Of a stretch of 64,000 nt of DNA, positions 12,841 to 26,096 are shown one piece after another. Origin of the DNA: Megalopta genalis (lineage: Eukaryota; Arthropoda; Insecta; Hymenoptera; Halictidae); assembly GCF_051020955.1 (NCBI RefSeq), contig NW_027476715.1:88318-152317 (forward strand), written 5' to 3'. Made by a program: the position numbers and the translations under genes. The notes below the pieces were generated by a model that worked only from the letters and a program-made list of their open reading frames with translations, searched no databases and was not told the origin of the DNA. The stretch's first letter is position 1. Each line of letters opens with the position of its first letter.

Positions 12841-15800
12841 GTTTCGCATGGATTTGAAGCTAAGCCTTCTACTGCGCATTGATTTGAAGCTAAATCATGT
12901 GTTTCGCTTGCATTTGAAGCTAACTCGTTTGTTTCGTCTGCATTTGATCCAATATCACTTATATTCGCCAGTATTTGAAGATAAATCATTCGTTTCGCAT
13001 GGATTTGAAGCTAAGCCTCCTACTTCGTATTGATTAGAAGCAAAATCATGTATTCGCATGGATTTGAAGCCAACTCGTTGTTTCGCATGCAGTTGAAGCT
13101 AAATCACGCATATCACAAGTATTTGAAACTGAACCATTTGTTTGGCATGGTTTTGAAGCTAAGCCTTCTACTTCGCATTTACTTGATGCTAAGTCACGTG
13201 TTTCGCATTGATTTGGAGATAACTCGTTAGTGTCGCATGCATTTGAACCAATTTCACTTATATTCGCCAGTATTTGAAGATAAATCATTCGTTTCGCATG
13301 GATTTGAAGCTAAGCCTCCTAGTTCGTATTTATTCGGAGCTAAATCATGTATTCGCTTGGAATTGAAGCTAACTCGTTTGTATCGCCTGCAGTTGAAGCT
13401 AAATCATGTATATCACAATTATTTGAAGCTGAACCATTTGTTTCGCATGGATTTGTAGCTAAGCCTTCTACTTCGCATTTATTTGATGCTAAATGACGTG
13501 TCTCGCATTGATTTGAAGAAAACTCGTTTGTTTCGTCTGCATTTGAACCAATATCACTTATATTCGCCAGTATTTGAAGATAAATCATTCGTTTCGCATG
13601 GATTTGAAGATAAGCGTCCTAGTTCGTATTGATTTGAAGCTAAATCATGTATTCGCTTGGTTTTGAAGCCAACTCGTTTGTTTCGCCTGCAGTTGAAGCT
13701 AAATCATGTATATCACAATTATTTGTAGCTGAACCATTTGTTTCGCATGGATTTGAAGCTAAGCCTTCTACTGCGCATTGATTGGTAGCTAAATCATGTG
13801 TTTCGCTTGCATTTGAAGCTTTCTCGTTTGTTTCGTCCGCATTTGAACCAATATCACTTATATTCGCAAAGTATTTGAAGCTAAACTATTCGTTTTGCAT
13901 GAATTTGAAGCTAAGCGTCCTACTTCGCATTAATTTGAAGCTAAATCGTGTGTTTCGCTTGCATTTGAAGCTAACTCGTTTGTTTCGCATGCAGTTGAAG
14001 CTTCATCATGTTTATCACAAGTATCTGAATCTAAACCATCTGTTTCGCATGAATATTAAGCTAAACCATGTGTTTCGCATGGATTTGAAGCTATATCACT
14101 TATATTCGCAAGTATTTGAAGCTAAACCATTTGTTTTGCATGGTTTCGAAGATAAGTCTTCTACTTCGCATTGAGATGAAGCTAAATCATGTGATTCGAA
14201 TTGATTTGAAGCTAACTCGTTTGTTTCGTCTGCATTTGAAACTATATCACTTATATTCACAAGTATTTGAAGCTAAACCATTCGTTTTGAATGAATTTGA
14301 AGCTAAGCGTCCTACTTCGCATTAGTTTGAAGCTAAATCGTGTGTTTCGTTTGCATTTGAAGCTAACTCGTTTGTCTCGCATGCTGTTCAAGCTAAATCA
14401 TGTATATCATAAGTATTTGAAGCTAAACCATTTGATTCGCATGGATTTTAAGCTAAGCCTTCTTCTTCGCATTGATTTGACGCTAAATCATGTGTTTCGC
14501 TTGCATTTGAAGCTAACTCGTTTGTTTCGTCCGCATTTGAACCAATATCACTTATATTCGCAAAGTATTTGAAGCTAAACCATTCGTTTTGCATGAATTT
14601 GAAGCTAAGCGTCCTACTTCGCATTAATTTGAAGCTAAATCGTGTGTTTCGCTTGCATTTGAAGCTAACTCGTTTGTTTCGCATGCAGTTGAAGCTTCAT
14701 CATGTTTATCACAAGTATCTGAATCTAAACCATCTGTTTCGCATGAATATTAAGCTAAACCATGTGTCTCGCATGAATTTGAAGCCAAATCACGTGTTTC
14801 GCTTGGATTTGAAGCTAACTTGTTTGTTTCGCCTGCAGTTGATGCTATATCATGTGTATCACAGGAATTTGAAGATAAACCACTTGTTTCGCATTGATGT
14901 GAAGCTAAGCCTTCTACTTCGCATTGATTTGAAACTAAATCATGTGTTCCGCATGGATTTCAAGCTAACTCGTTCGTTTCGCCTGCATTTGAAGGTAAAT
15001 GATGTATATCACAAGTATTTGAAGCTAAACCATTTGTTTCGCATAGATTTGAAGCTAAGCCTTCTACTTCGCATTGATTTCAAGCTAAATCATGTGTTTC
15101 GAATGGATTTGAAGCTAAGCCTTCTACTTCGCAAATGATTTGAAGCTAAATCATGTGTTTCGCTTGGATTTGAAGCTAACATATTTTGATTAATCATGCA
15201 GATGACGCCAAATCGTGTATAAAAAAAGGATTTGAAGCTAAATCATGCGTTTCGCATGGATTTGAAGCTAAGCATTCTACTTCGCTTGATTTTGAATCTA
15301 AATCATGTGTTTCGCTTGGATTTGAAGCTAAGCCTTCTACCTCGCTTGATTTTGAAGCTAAATCATGTGTTTCGCTTGGATTTGAATCTAACTCGTTTGT
15401 TTCGTATGCAGTAAATGCTAAATCATGTTTATCACAAGTATCTGAATCTAAACCATCTGTTTCCCATGAATATTAAGCTAAACCATGTGTTTCGCATGGA
15501 TTTGAAGCTAAGCCTTCTACTGCGCATTGATTTGAAGCTAAATCATGTGTTTCGCTTGCATTTGAAGCTAACTCGTTTGTTTCGTCTGCATTTGATCCAA
15601 TATCACTTATATTCGCCAGTATTTGAAGATAAATCATTCGTTTCGCATGGATTTGAAGCTAAGCCTCCTACTTCGTATTGATTAGAAGCAAAATCATGTA
15701 TTCGCATGGATTTGAAGCCAACTCGTTGTTTCGCATGCAGTTGAAGCTAAATCACGCATATCACAAGTATTTGAAACTGAACCATTTGTTTGGCATGGTT

Positions 15801-18800
15801 TTGAAGCTAAGCCTTCTACTTCGCATTTACTTGATGCTAAGTCACGTGTTTCGCATTGATTTGGAGATAACTCGTTATTGTCGCATGCATTTGAACCAAT
15901 TTCACTTATATTCGCCAGTATTTGAAGATAAATCATTCGTTTCGCATGGATTTGAAGCTAAGCCTCCTAGTTCGTATTTATTTGGAGCTAAATCATGTAT
16001 TCGCTTGGAATTGAAGCCAACTCGTTTGTATCGCCTGCAGTTGAAGCTAAATCATGTATATCACAATTATTTGAAGCTGAACCATTTGTTTCGCATGGAT
16101 TTGTAGCTAAGCCTTCTACTTCGCATTTATTTGATGCTAAATGACGTGTTTCGCATTGATTTGAAGAAAACTCGTTTGTTTCGTCTGCATTTGAACCAAT
16201 ATCACTTATATTCGCCAGTATTTGAAGATAAATCATTCGTTTCGCATGGATTTGAAGCTAAGCGTCCTAGTTCGTATTGATTTGAAGCTAAATCATGTAT
16301 TCGCTTGGTTTTGAAGCCAACTCGTTTGTTTCGCCTGCAGTTGAAGCTAAATCATGTATATCACAATTATTTGAAGCTGAACCATTTGTTTCGCATGGAT
16401 TTGAAGCTAAGCCTTCTACTGCGCATTGATTGGTAGCTAAATCATGTGTTTCGCTTGCATTTGAAGCTAACTCGTTTGTTTCGTCCGCATTTGAACCAAT
16501 ATCACTTATATTCGCAAAGTATTTGAAGCTAAACTATTCGTTTTGCATGAATTTGAAGCTAAGCGTCCTACTTCGCATTAATTTGAAGCTAAATCGTGTG
16601 TTTCGCTTGCATTTGAAGCTAACTCGTTTGTTTCGCATGCAGTTGAAGCTTCATCATGTTTATCACAAGTATCTGAATCTAAACCATCTGTTTCGCATGA
16701 ATATTAAGCTAAACCATGTGTTTCGCATGGATTTGAAGCTATATCACTTATATTCGCAAGTATTTGAAGCTAAACCATTTGTTTTGCATGGTTTCGAAGA
16801 TAAGTCTTCTACTTCGCATTGAGATGAAGCTAAATCATGTGATTCGAATTGATTTGAAGCTAACTCGTTTGTTTCGTCTGCATTTGAAACTATATCACTT
16901 ATATTCACAAGTATTTGAAGCTAAACCATTCGTTTTGAATGAATTTGAAGCTAAGCGTCCTACTTCGCATTAGTTTGAAGCTAAATCGTGTGTTTCGTTT
17001 GCATTTGAAGCTAACTCGTTTGTCTCGCATGCTGTTCAAGCTAAATCATGTATATCATAAGTATTTGAAGCTAAACCATTTGATTCGCATGGATTTTAAG
17101 CTAAGCCTTCTTCTTCGCATTGATTTGACGCTAAATCATGTGTTTCGCTTGCATTTGAAGCTAACTCGTTTGTTTCGTCCGCATTTGAACCAATATCACT
17201 TATATTCGCAAAGTATTTGAAGCTAAACCATTCGTTTTGCATGAATTTGAAGCTAAGCGTCCTACTTCGCATTAATTTGAAGCTAAATCGTGTGTTTCGC
17301 TTGCATTTGAAGCTAACTCGTTTGTTTCGCATGCAGTTGAAGCTTCATCATGTTTATCACAAGTATCTGAATCTAAACCATCTGTTTCGCATGAATATTA
17401 AGCTAAACCATGTGTCTCGCATGAATTTGAAGCCAAATCACGTGTTTCGCTTGGATTTGAAGCTAACTTGTTTGTTTCGCCTGCAGTTGATGCTATATCA
17501 TGTGTATCACAGGAATTTGAAGATAAACCACTTGTTTCGCATTGATGTGAAGCTAAGCCTTCTACTTCGCATTGATTTGAAACTAAATCATGTGTTCCGC
17601 ATGGATTTCAAGCTAACTCGTTCGTTTCGCCTGCATTTGAAGGTAAATGATGTATATCACAAGTATTTGAAGCTAAACCATTTGTTTCGCATAGATTTGA
17701 AGCTAAGCCTTCTACTTCGCATTGATTTCAAGCTAAATCATGTGTTTCGAATGGATTTGAAGCTAAGCCTTCTACTTCGCAAATGATTTGAAGCTAAATC
17801 ATGTGTTTCGCTTGGATTTGAAGCTAACATATTTTGATTAATCATGCAGATGACGCCAAATCGTGTATAAAAAAAGGATTTGAAGCTAAATCATGCGTTT
17901 CGCATGGATTTGAAGCTAAGCATTCTACTTCGCTTGATTTTGAATCTAAATCATGTGTTTCGCTTGGATTTGAAGCTAAGCCTTCTACTTCGCTTGATTT
18001 TGAAGCTAAATCATGTGTTTCGCTTGGATTTGAATCTAACTCGTTTGTTTCGTATGCAGTAAATGCTAAATCATGTTTATCACAAGTATCTGAATCTAAA
18101 CCATCTGTTTCCCATGAATATTAAGCTAAACCATGTGTTTCGCATGGATTTGAAGCTAAGCCTTCTACTGCGCATTGATTTGAAGCTAAATCATGTGTTT
18201 CGCTTGCATTTGAAGCTAACTCGTTTGTTTCGTCTGCATTTGATCCAATATCACTTATATTCGCCAGTATTTGAAGATAAATCATTCGTTTCGCATGGAT
18301 TTGAAGCTAAGCCTCCTACTTCGTATTGATTAGAAGCAAAATCATGTATTCGCATGGATTTGAAGCCAACTCGTTGTTTCGCATGCAGTTGAAGCTAAAT
18401 CACGCATATCACAAGTATTTGAAACTGAACCATTTGTTTGGCATGGTTTTGAAGCTAAGCCTTCTACTTCGCATTTACTTGATGCTAAGTCACGTGTTTC
18501 GCATTGATTTGGAGATAACTCGTTAGTGTCGCATGCATTTGAACCAATTTCACTTATATTCGCCAGTATTTGAAGATAAATCATTCGTTTCGCATGGATT
18601 TGAAGCTAAGCCTCCTAGTTCGTATTTATTTGGAGCTAAATCATGTATTCGCTTGGAATTGAAGCCAACTCGTTTGTATCGCCTGCAGTTGAAGCTAAAT
18701 CATGTATATCACAATTATTTGAAGCTGAACCATTTGTTTCGCATGGATTTGTAGCTAAGCCTTCTACTTCGCATTTATTTGATGCTAAATGACGTGTTTC

Positions 18801-20784
18801 GCATTGATTTGAAGAAAACTCGTTTGTTTCGTCTGCATTTGAACCAATATCACTTATATTCGCCAGTATTTGAAGATAAATCATTCGTTTCGCATGGATT
18901 TGAAGCTAAGCGTCCTAGTTCGTATTGATTTGAAGCTAAATCATGTATTCGCTTGGTTTTGAAGCCAACTCGTTTGTTTCGCCTGCAGTTGAAGCTAAAT
19001 CATGTATATCACAATTATTTGAAGCTGAACCATTTGTTTCGCATGGATTTGAAGCTAAGCCTTCTACTGCGCATTGATTGGTAGCTAAATCATGTGTTTC
19101 GCTTGCATTTGAAGCTAACTCGTTTGTTTCGTCCGCATTTGAACCAATATCACTTATATTCGCAAAGTATTTGAAGCTAAACTATTCGTTTTGCATGAAT
19201 TTGAAGCTAAGCGTCCTACTTCGCATTAATTTGAAGCTAAATCGTGTGTTTCGCTTGCATTTGAAGCTAACTCGTTTGTTTCGCATGCAGTTGAAGCTTC
19301 ATCATGTTTATCACAAGTATCTGAATCTAAACCATCTGTTTCGCATGAATATTAAGCTAAACCATGTGTTTCGCATGGATTTGAAGCTATATCACTTATA
19401 TTCGCAAGTATTTGAAGCTAAACCATTTGTTTTGCATGGTTTCGAAGATAAGTCTTCTACTTCGCATTGAGATGAAGCTAAATCATGTGATTCGAATTGA
19501 TTTGAAGCTAACTCGTTTGTTTCGTCTGCATTTGAAACTATATCACTTATATTCACAAGTATTTGAAGCTAAACCATTCGTTTTGAATGAATTTGAAGCT
19601 AAGCGTCCTACTTCGCATTAGTTTGAAGCTAAATCGTGTGTTTCGTTTGCATTTGAAGCTAACTCGTTTGTCTCGCATGCTGTTCAAGCTAAATCATGTA
19701 TATCATAAGTATTTGAAGCTAAACCATTTGATTCGCATGGATTTTAAGCTAAGCCTTCTTCTTCGCATTGATTTGACGCTAAATCATGTGTTTCGCTTGC
19801 ATTTGAAGCTAACTCGTTTGTTTCGTCCGCATTTGAACCAATATCACTTATATTCGCAAAGTATTTGAAGCTAAACCATTCGTTTTGCATGAATTTGAAG
19901 CTAAGCGTCCTACTTCGCATTAATTTGAAGCTAAATCGTGTGTTTCGCTTGCATTTGAAGCTAACTCGTTTGTTTCGCATGCAGTTGAAGCTTCATCATG
20001 TTTATCACAAGTATCTGAATCTAAACCATCTGTTTCGCATGAATATTAAGCTAAACCATGTGTCTCGCATGAATTTGAAGCCAAATCACGTGTTTCGCTT
20101 GGATTTGAAGCTAACTTGTTTGTTTCGCCTGCAGTTGATGCTATATCATGTGTATCACAGGAATTTGAAGATAAACCACTTGTTTCGCATTGATGTGAAG
20201 CTAAGCCTTCTACTTCGCATTGATTTGAAACTAAATCATGTGTTCCGCATGGATTTCAAGCTAACTCGTTCGTTTCGCCTGCATTTGAAGGTAAATGATG
20301 TATATCACAAGTATTTGAAGCTAAACCATTTGTTTCGCATAGATTTGAAGCTAAGCCTTCTACTTCGCATTGATTTCAAGCTAAATCATGTGTTTCGAAT
20401 GGATTTGAAGCTAAGCCTTCTACTTCGCAAATGATTTGAAGCTAAATCATGTGTTTCGCTTGGATTTGAAGCTAACATATTTTGATTAATCATGCAGATG
20501 ACGCCAAATCGTGTATAAAAAAAGGATTTGAAGCTAAATCATGCGTTTCGTATGGATTTGAAGCTAAGCATTCTACTTCGCTTGATTTTGAATCTAAATC
20601 ATGTGTTTCGCTTGGATTTGAAGCTAAGCCTTCTACTTCGCTTGATTTTGAAGCTAAATCATGTGTTTCGCTTGGATTTGAATCTAACTCGTTTGTTTCG
20701 TATGCAGTAAATGCTAAATCATGTTTATCACAAGTATCTGAATCTAAACCATCTGTTTCCCATGAATATTAAGCTAAACCATGT
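12841..20784. repeat. Three tandem copies of a 2648-bp satellite higher-order unit
   Basis: Copies run 12841-15488, 15489-18136 and 18137-20784, exactly three periods of 2648 bp (7944 bp in all). Every marker inside repeats at 2648 bp, for example the CATGTATTCGCATGG monomer near 13048, 15696 and 18344, and the A7-run variant near 15179, 17827 and 20475. Copies differ at only a handful of positions by eye, for example AAGCTTTCTCG near 13818 against AAGCTAACTCG in the others. The unit length is not a multiple of 30 because 29-, 31- and 32-bp monomers lie within it. The array leaves the pattern right after 20784, where AAGCTATATC replaces AAGCTAAGCC. This is recent segmental amplification inside an older satellite; an assembly artefact cannot be excluded from sequence alone. 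Confidence 0.9.
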
Positions 20785-23373
20785 GTTTCGCATGGATTTG
20801 AAGCTATATCACTTATATTCGCAAGTATTTGAAGCTAAACCATTTGCTTTGCATGGTTTCGAAGATAAGTCTTCTACTTCGCATTGAGATGAAGCTAAAT
20901 CATGTGATTCGAATTGATTTGAAGCTAACTCGTTTGTTTCGTCTGCATTTGAAACTATATCACTTATATTCACAAGTATTTGAAGCTAAACCATTCGTTT
21001 TGAATGAATTTGAAGCTAAGCGTCCTACTTCGCATTAATTTGAAGCTAAATCGTGTGTTTCGTTTGCATTTGAAGCTAACTCGTTTGTTTCGCATGCTGT
21101 TCAAGCTAAATCATGTATATCATAAGTATTTGAAGCTAAACCATTTGATTCGCATGGATTTTAAGCTAAGCCTTCTTCTTCGCATTGATTTGACGCTAAA
21201 TCATGTGTTTCGCACGGATTTGAGGCTAACTCCTTTGTTTCGCATGCAGTTGAAGATAAATCATGTACATCACAAGTATTTGAAGCTAAACCATTTGTTT
21301 CGCATGGATTTGAAGCTAAGCCTTCTACTGCGCATTGATTTGAAGCTAAATCATGTGTTTCGCTTGGATTTGAAGCCAACTCGTTTGTTTCGCCTGCAGT
21401 TGAAGCAACATCATGTATATCACAATTATTTGAAGCTGAACCATTTGTTTCGCATGGATTTGAAGCTAAGCCTTCTACTGCGCATTGATTTGAAGCTAAA
21501 TCATGTGTTTCGCTTGGATTTGAAGCCAACTCGTTTGTTTCGCCTGCAGTTGAAGCAACATCATGTATATCACAATTATTTGAAGCTGAACCATTTGTTT
21601 CGCATGGATTTGAAGCTAAGCCTTCTACTGCGCATTGATTTGAAGCTAAATCATGTGTTTCGCTTGCATTTGAAGCTAACTCGTTTGTTTCGTCTGCATT
21701 TGAACCAATATCACTTATATTCGCCAGTATTTGAAGATAAATCATTCGTTTCGCATGGATTTGAAGCTAAGCCTCCTAATTCGTATTGATTAGAAGCAAA
21801 ATCATGTATTCGCATGGATTTGAAGCCAACTCGTTGTTTCGCATGCAGTTGAAGCTAAATCACGCATATCACAAGTATTTGAAACTGAACCATTTGTTTG
21901 GCATGGTTTTGAAGCTAAGCCTTCTACTTCGCATTTATTTGATGTTAAGTCACGTGTTTCGCATTGATTTGGAGATAACTCGTTAGTGTCGCATGCATTT
22001 GAACCAATTTCACTTATATTCGCCAGTATTTGAAGATAAATCATTCGTTTCGCATGGATTTGAAGCTAAGGCTCCTAGTTCGTATTTATTTGGAGCTAAA
22101 TCATGTATTCGCTTGGAATTGAAGCCAACTCGTTTGTATCGCCTGCAGTTGAAGCTAAATCATGTATATCACAATTATTTGAAGCTGAACCATTTGTTTC
22201 GCATGGATTTGTAGCTAAGCCTTCTACTTCGCATTTATTTGATGCTAAATCACGTGTTTCGCATTGATTTGAAGAAAACTCGTTTGTTTCGTCTGCATTT
22301 GAACCAATATCACTTATATTCGCCAGTATTTGAAGATAAATCATTCGTTTCGCATGGATTTGAAGCTAAGCCTCCTAGTTCGTATTGATTTGAAGCTAAA
22401 TCATGTATTCGCTTGGTTTTGAAGCCAACTCGTTTGTTTCGCCTGCAGTTGAAGCTAAATCATGTATATCACAATTATTTGAAGCTGAACCATTTGTTTC
22501 GCATGGACTTGAAGCTAAGCCTTCTACTGCGCATTGATTTGAAGCTAAATCATGTATTCGCTTGGTTTTGAAGCCAACTCGTTTGTTTCGCCTGCAGTTG
22601 AAGCTAAATCATGTATATCACAATTATTTGAAGCTGAACCATTTGTTTCGCACGGACTTGAAGCTAAGCCTTCTACTGCTCATTGATTTGAAGCTAAATC
22701 ATGTGTTTCGCTTGGATTTGAAGCTAACTCGTTTGTTTCGAATGCAGTTGAATCTAATTCATGTATATCACATATATTTGAAGCTGAACAATTGTTTCGC
22801 ATGAATATTAAGCTAAGCCTTCTACTGCGCATTGATTTGAAGCTAAATCATTTGTTTCGCAGGTATTTGAAGCTAAACTATTGGATTTGCATGTATTTGA
22901 AATTAATACTTCTATTTCGCATTGATTTGAAGCTGAATCATACGTTTTGCATGGATTAGAATCTAACTCGTTGGTTTGCCTGCATTTGAAGCTATAACAC
23001 TGATATTCGCAAGTATTTCAAGGTCAATCATTCGTTTCGCATGGATTTGAAGTTAAGCCTTCTACTTCGCATGGAGTTGAAGCTAAGCCTTCTACTTCGC
23101 ATTGATTTGAATCTTAATCATGTGTTTCGCATGGATTTGAATTAAAATCGTTTGATTCACCTGCAGTTGATGCTAAAGCATGTATATCACTAGTATTTCA
23201 AGCTGAACCATATGATTCTCATGAATATTAAGGTAAACCATGTGTTTCGCATGAATATTAAGCTAAACCAAGTGTTTCGCATGAATTTGAAGATAAATCA
23301 TGCTTTTCACATGGATTTGAAGCTGACTCGTTTGTTTCGCCTGCATTTGAAGCTATATCACTTATATAGCAAG
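20785..23373. repeat. Family A satellite up to the retrotransposon insertion
   Basis: Monomers continue in the same orientation. A pair of identical 150-bp cycles (21301-21450 and 21451-21600) shows the five-monomer unit duplicating exactly. Beyond about 22850 the monomers become more divergent (tags such as AATACTTCTATTTCG and GAATCATACGTTTTG). The segment 22862-23050 recurs at 33652-33840. The satellite is cut at 23373, inside a monomer reading CTTATATAGCAAG, where the LTR begins. No gene is seen. Confidence 0.93.
23369..23373. other. Target site duplication, left copy (GCAAG)
   Basis: The five bases before the LTR start are GCAAG, and the same five follow the end of the right LTR at 30150-30154. 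Removing the element and one copy joins CTTATATAGCAAG to TATTTGAAGC, which matches the ordinary monomer junction apart from one base. This sets the element boundaries exactly; a 5-bp duplication is usual for BEL/Pao integration. Confidence 0.93.
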
Positions 23374-23950
23374 TGTTACGGCCAAGTGGCCAGGATTTAT
23401 GGCAGGGGCCATGTGCTTGTGTACCCGGACGGTATGGGTCTGTCCCGGTTGGGTCAATTACGGTTGGGTCTGGCATTGTTCGGGCACGTAGGCCCATCAG
23501 CGCGGGATGTCTAGCAGGAGTTATTTTGCCACTCTCCCTCCTAACTCCCGGCCCACCGTTTTGGGGCAGTCTCACTGGATTTGGTATTGCAGTGGTTGGA
23601 CCGTAATTCCTTGCCGCCCACCCTAGGTCAAGAGAAGTAGTTAGGACCGAGGTGATATTAGGCATGACTCCGGTCCTCTAGGGGACAGACAAGACGGAAC
23701 AGACAGACAGAAAGCACAGAATATCAGAAGAGTACAGAACATTTTTAGAGCTTCAGAAGAGGACACCTTAGACTTTCAGACAGAACAGAACAGAAGACAT
23801 AGAGAGATACGCGTAACGGTTAGGTTGCGTGTTACAAATAGAGTACTAGCATTTCATTTAGTCCCACTACAGTGGGTGGTCCTTCGAGTTAGTCGGCACC
23901 AAGTGCAATATTCAGAGGATCTCCGTTATCCATCTGATGGGTCCTCAACA
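23374..23950 (+). repeat. Left (5') LTR
   Basis: 577 bp, starting TGTTACGGCCAAGTGG and ending TCCTCAACA. It aligns along its whole length with the right LTR but lacks about 55 bp near 23440, where the right copy carries a GC-rich stretch and a further segment. The last third is rich in ACAGA motifs (about 23685-23800). It would hold promoter and polyadenylation signals, but I see no clear TATA box or AATAAA and do not place them. Confidence 0.93.
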
Positions 23951-23952
23951 TT

Positions 23953-23970
23953 TGGTCCTTCGAGCCGGAT
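23953..23970 (+). other. Primer binding site, complementary to tRNA-Tyr 3' end
   Basis: The 18 bases TGGTCCTTCGAGCCGGAT begin two bases after the left LTR. Their reverse complement, ATCCGGCTCGAAGGACCA, ends in CCA and matches, from memory, the acceptor stem and T-arm end of animal tRNA-Tyr. This is where the tRNA primer would start minus-strand synthesis. Position and match are both as expected. Confidence 0.85.
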
Positions 23971-24314
23971 CTAAGAACGCACAGACGAAGTGACAGTACA
24001 TCAGAAGCTACAGCCACGCAGTACAGTGTATCACGAGAGCACCAACACCTGGCTTCAATCAGGAATCTCAGGAGCTCAGTGACGAGAAGTTTCTTCCGGA
24101 GGCTACAGCATCCAGAGAAGGCAGTGCATATAGCTTCAGAGCAGTGCAACACCACAGAAGTCCAGCAACACAGCAGGACAATCACGCAGCAGCTCAACAT
24201 CATTGCAGAACAACGGAGCATCCCAGTGCAGCCAACAGGCATCGACAGCAGTACCAAGTGTCCCAGCCCAAGTGATAAGTACTTTTATAGTCCCATTTGC
24301 GTCAGTAAATCACT
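23971..24314 (+). other. Untranslated leader of the retrotransposon
   Basis: This stretch between the primer binding site and the first gag ATG is the expected leader, where packaging signals would lie. It is rich in CAG/CAGCA motifs. Short open frames exist on both strands (for example a minus-strand frame over 23889-24257), but none resembles a known protein. Confidence 0.7.
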
Positions 24315-25394
24315 ATGGCGGAAGATCTCAAACCGTTGATGATCGAGCGCGGAACGGTCAAGGCTGCACTCACGCGGTTATGACATTTATTTGCAAATTC
24401 GCGACCACGACCTCGGTGGGATCTCTTAAGTAACGGTTAGATGCAAATGTATGTCTCCTTGACAATTTTAATAGAGTTCAAACGAGAATCGAAATACTCG
24501 TAGCTGGAACGGACGCCGAAGCAGCGCACGCGATCGAGCGCGAAGAATTCGAGACGGCGTATTTTCATCTGATAGATAAAGTCGAAATAGTCATTGCCCG
24601 TGCCACTCCGGAGCAGAGTAGGATAACCACGAACAGCCCGATATCTGCGCAGACTGCAGATACCGCAATAAACGTTAAATTACCGACACTGCAACTGCCT
24701 TCCTTTGATGGCAATTACAGTGATTGGGTGAAATTTAAAGACACAACGGTTCCATTATTTAAATACCTCACTCAAGGGGGTAGCGGCTTGTGTGATTCAA
24801 GCGTTAGGCGTGTCCGGAACAAATTACAGACATGCATGGGAATTACTCAAGTCGCGATATGAAGATTCCACAAGTCTCAAGCGGCATCATGTAAATTCAT
24901 TACTTGATTTAAAATCCATTCAAAGGGAATCAGACATCACATTGCGGGAATTTCTGGACGAAGCTACAAATCATAGAATAGCGTTAATGTCTTTGGGTGA
25001 ATCGGTTGAAACTTGGGATACCATGTTAGTTCCATTATTGTCCAGAAAGTTAGGTCAAGTGTCCATGAGAGAATGGGAAAGGAGAATAATATCTCAGTCG
25101 GAAATGCCTACATTTGGTCAATTATCTGCGTTTATAGAAGAACGTTCCAAATATTTAGCAAATATCGCGGTCAGTGTTCAGGTAGCTGCATCCAGGGTCG
25201 ACCAGCGACCTCGAGGAACAAATAATACCCCTCGTTACAACTACATAGCTTCGCATGTAGTTAACTCAGCCGGGTGCCCCGCATGCAAGGCCAATCACGC
25301 GATATATAACTGTGAGAAATTTAAGAACAGCGATTTAAATACAAAAACAAAGATAGTGCAAGAAGCCCGGCTGTGTTTCAATTGTTTGTCATAG
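24315..25394 (+). pseudogene. gag region of BEL/Pao element, broken
   Basis: The likely start is the ATG at 24315 (MAEDLKPLMIERGTVKAA), in the same frame as the later pol region and typical of Pao gag N-termini. A TGA stops it at 24381-24383. From about 24458 the gag-like reading continues in another frame, with the hallmark LPSFDGNYSDWVKFKD of the DUF1759 segment, and near 24775 it returns to the original frame, reading VIQALGVSGTNYRHAW onward. That second junction looks about 20 residues short compared with relatives, so a small deletion is likely. A first zinc knuckle (C-x2-C-x3-H-x4-C, CPACKANHAIYNC) lies near 25276-25314. A TAG at 25392-25394 falls inside the second knuckle (CFNCLS then stop). 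The protein would have bound element RNA and formed particles in the cytoplasm. It cannot be made intact. Confidence 0.88.
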
Positions 25395-26096
25395 GCACAT
25401 CGGGTACGGGCGTGTACACGGAGTCATTGCAAACAGTGTGGAAGGAAGCATCATTCCTTATTACATAATCCCGAATTCAAACGCGCAGAAGAAGGCTACG
25501 CGGATACAGGAGAATCAGATTCGCGAGAACCCCCAGTACTCACAGCTAACGTAGCAAATACAATAGGGCATGCCGTATTATCAACAGCAATAGTTTATGT
25601 CAAGGACAAGGGGGGGTCACATAAATGCAGGGTATTATCAGATTCGGGATCTCAAGCAAATTTTATAACCACGGAATTTTGCAAACGACTCGGCATCAAA
25701 CCGACTGCAATAAGTTCAACAGTGACAGGATTAGGAAGGGCAGTAAATTCCATAGAAGGTAGAGCAACATTAACAATTCATTCGCGATATAATAAATCTC
25801 AACACACGGTACAATGCCTATCAATAGAAACCATCACGTCAGACATGCCCAATTTTCAGATACATAGAGAAAAAATAGAAATTCCAAGTCACATAGAGCT
25901 AGCCGATCCAGAATTCCATTTACAACGGCCAATAGATATACTCATTGGAGCAGGTCTATTTTGGACATTGCTATGTGTCGGTCAACATAAATCAACTTCC
26001 AACCTGCTCTTGCAAAAGACCCAACTCGGTTGGGTTTTGGGAGGCACTCCTACCTGGGCAGACAAGAAATTATCACAAGACAATAAGTGTTGTTAA
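25395..26096 (+). pseudogene. End of gag knuckles and aspartic protease region, broken
   Basis: The frame is the same as the gag start and continues past the TAG. It completes the second knuckle (AHRVRAC) and gives a third (CKQCGRKHHSLLH, 25428-25466). After a short acidic linker comes a retroviral-type aspartic protease domain with LSDSGSQANFI; the catalytic D-S-G is at 25641-25649. A later segment with PIDILIGAGLFW and LGWVLGG is typical of the Pao protease-to-polymerase linker. The frame ends with TAA at 26094-26096, where relatives continue as one polyprotein, so this is a premature stop. The enzyme would cleave the Gag-Pol polyprotein. Confidence 0.85.

Noticed and set aside
23258..23665. 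Minus-strand frame of 135 codons and plus-strand frames across the left LTR
   Set aside because: They run across the satellite-LTR junction and are matched by similar chance frames in the right LTR; no protein family resemblance.
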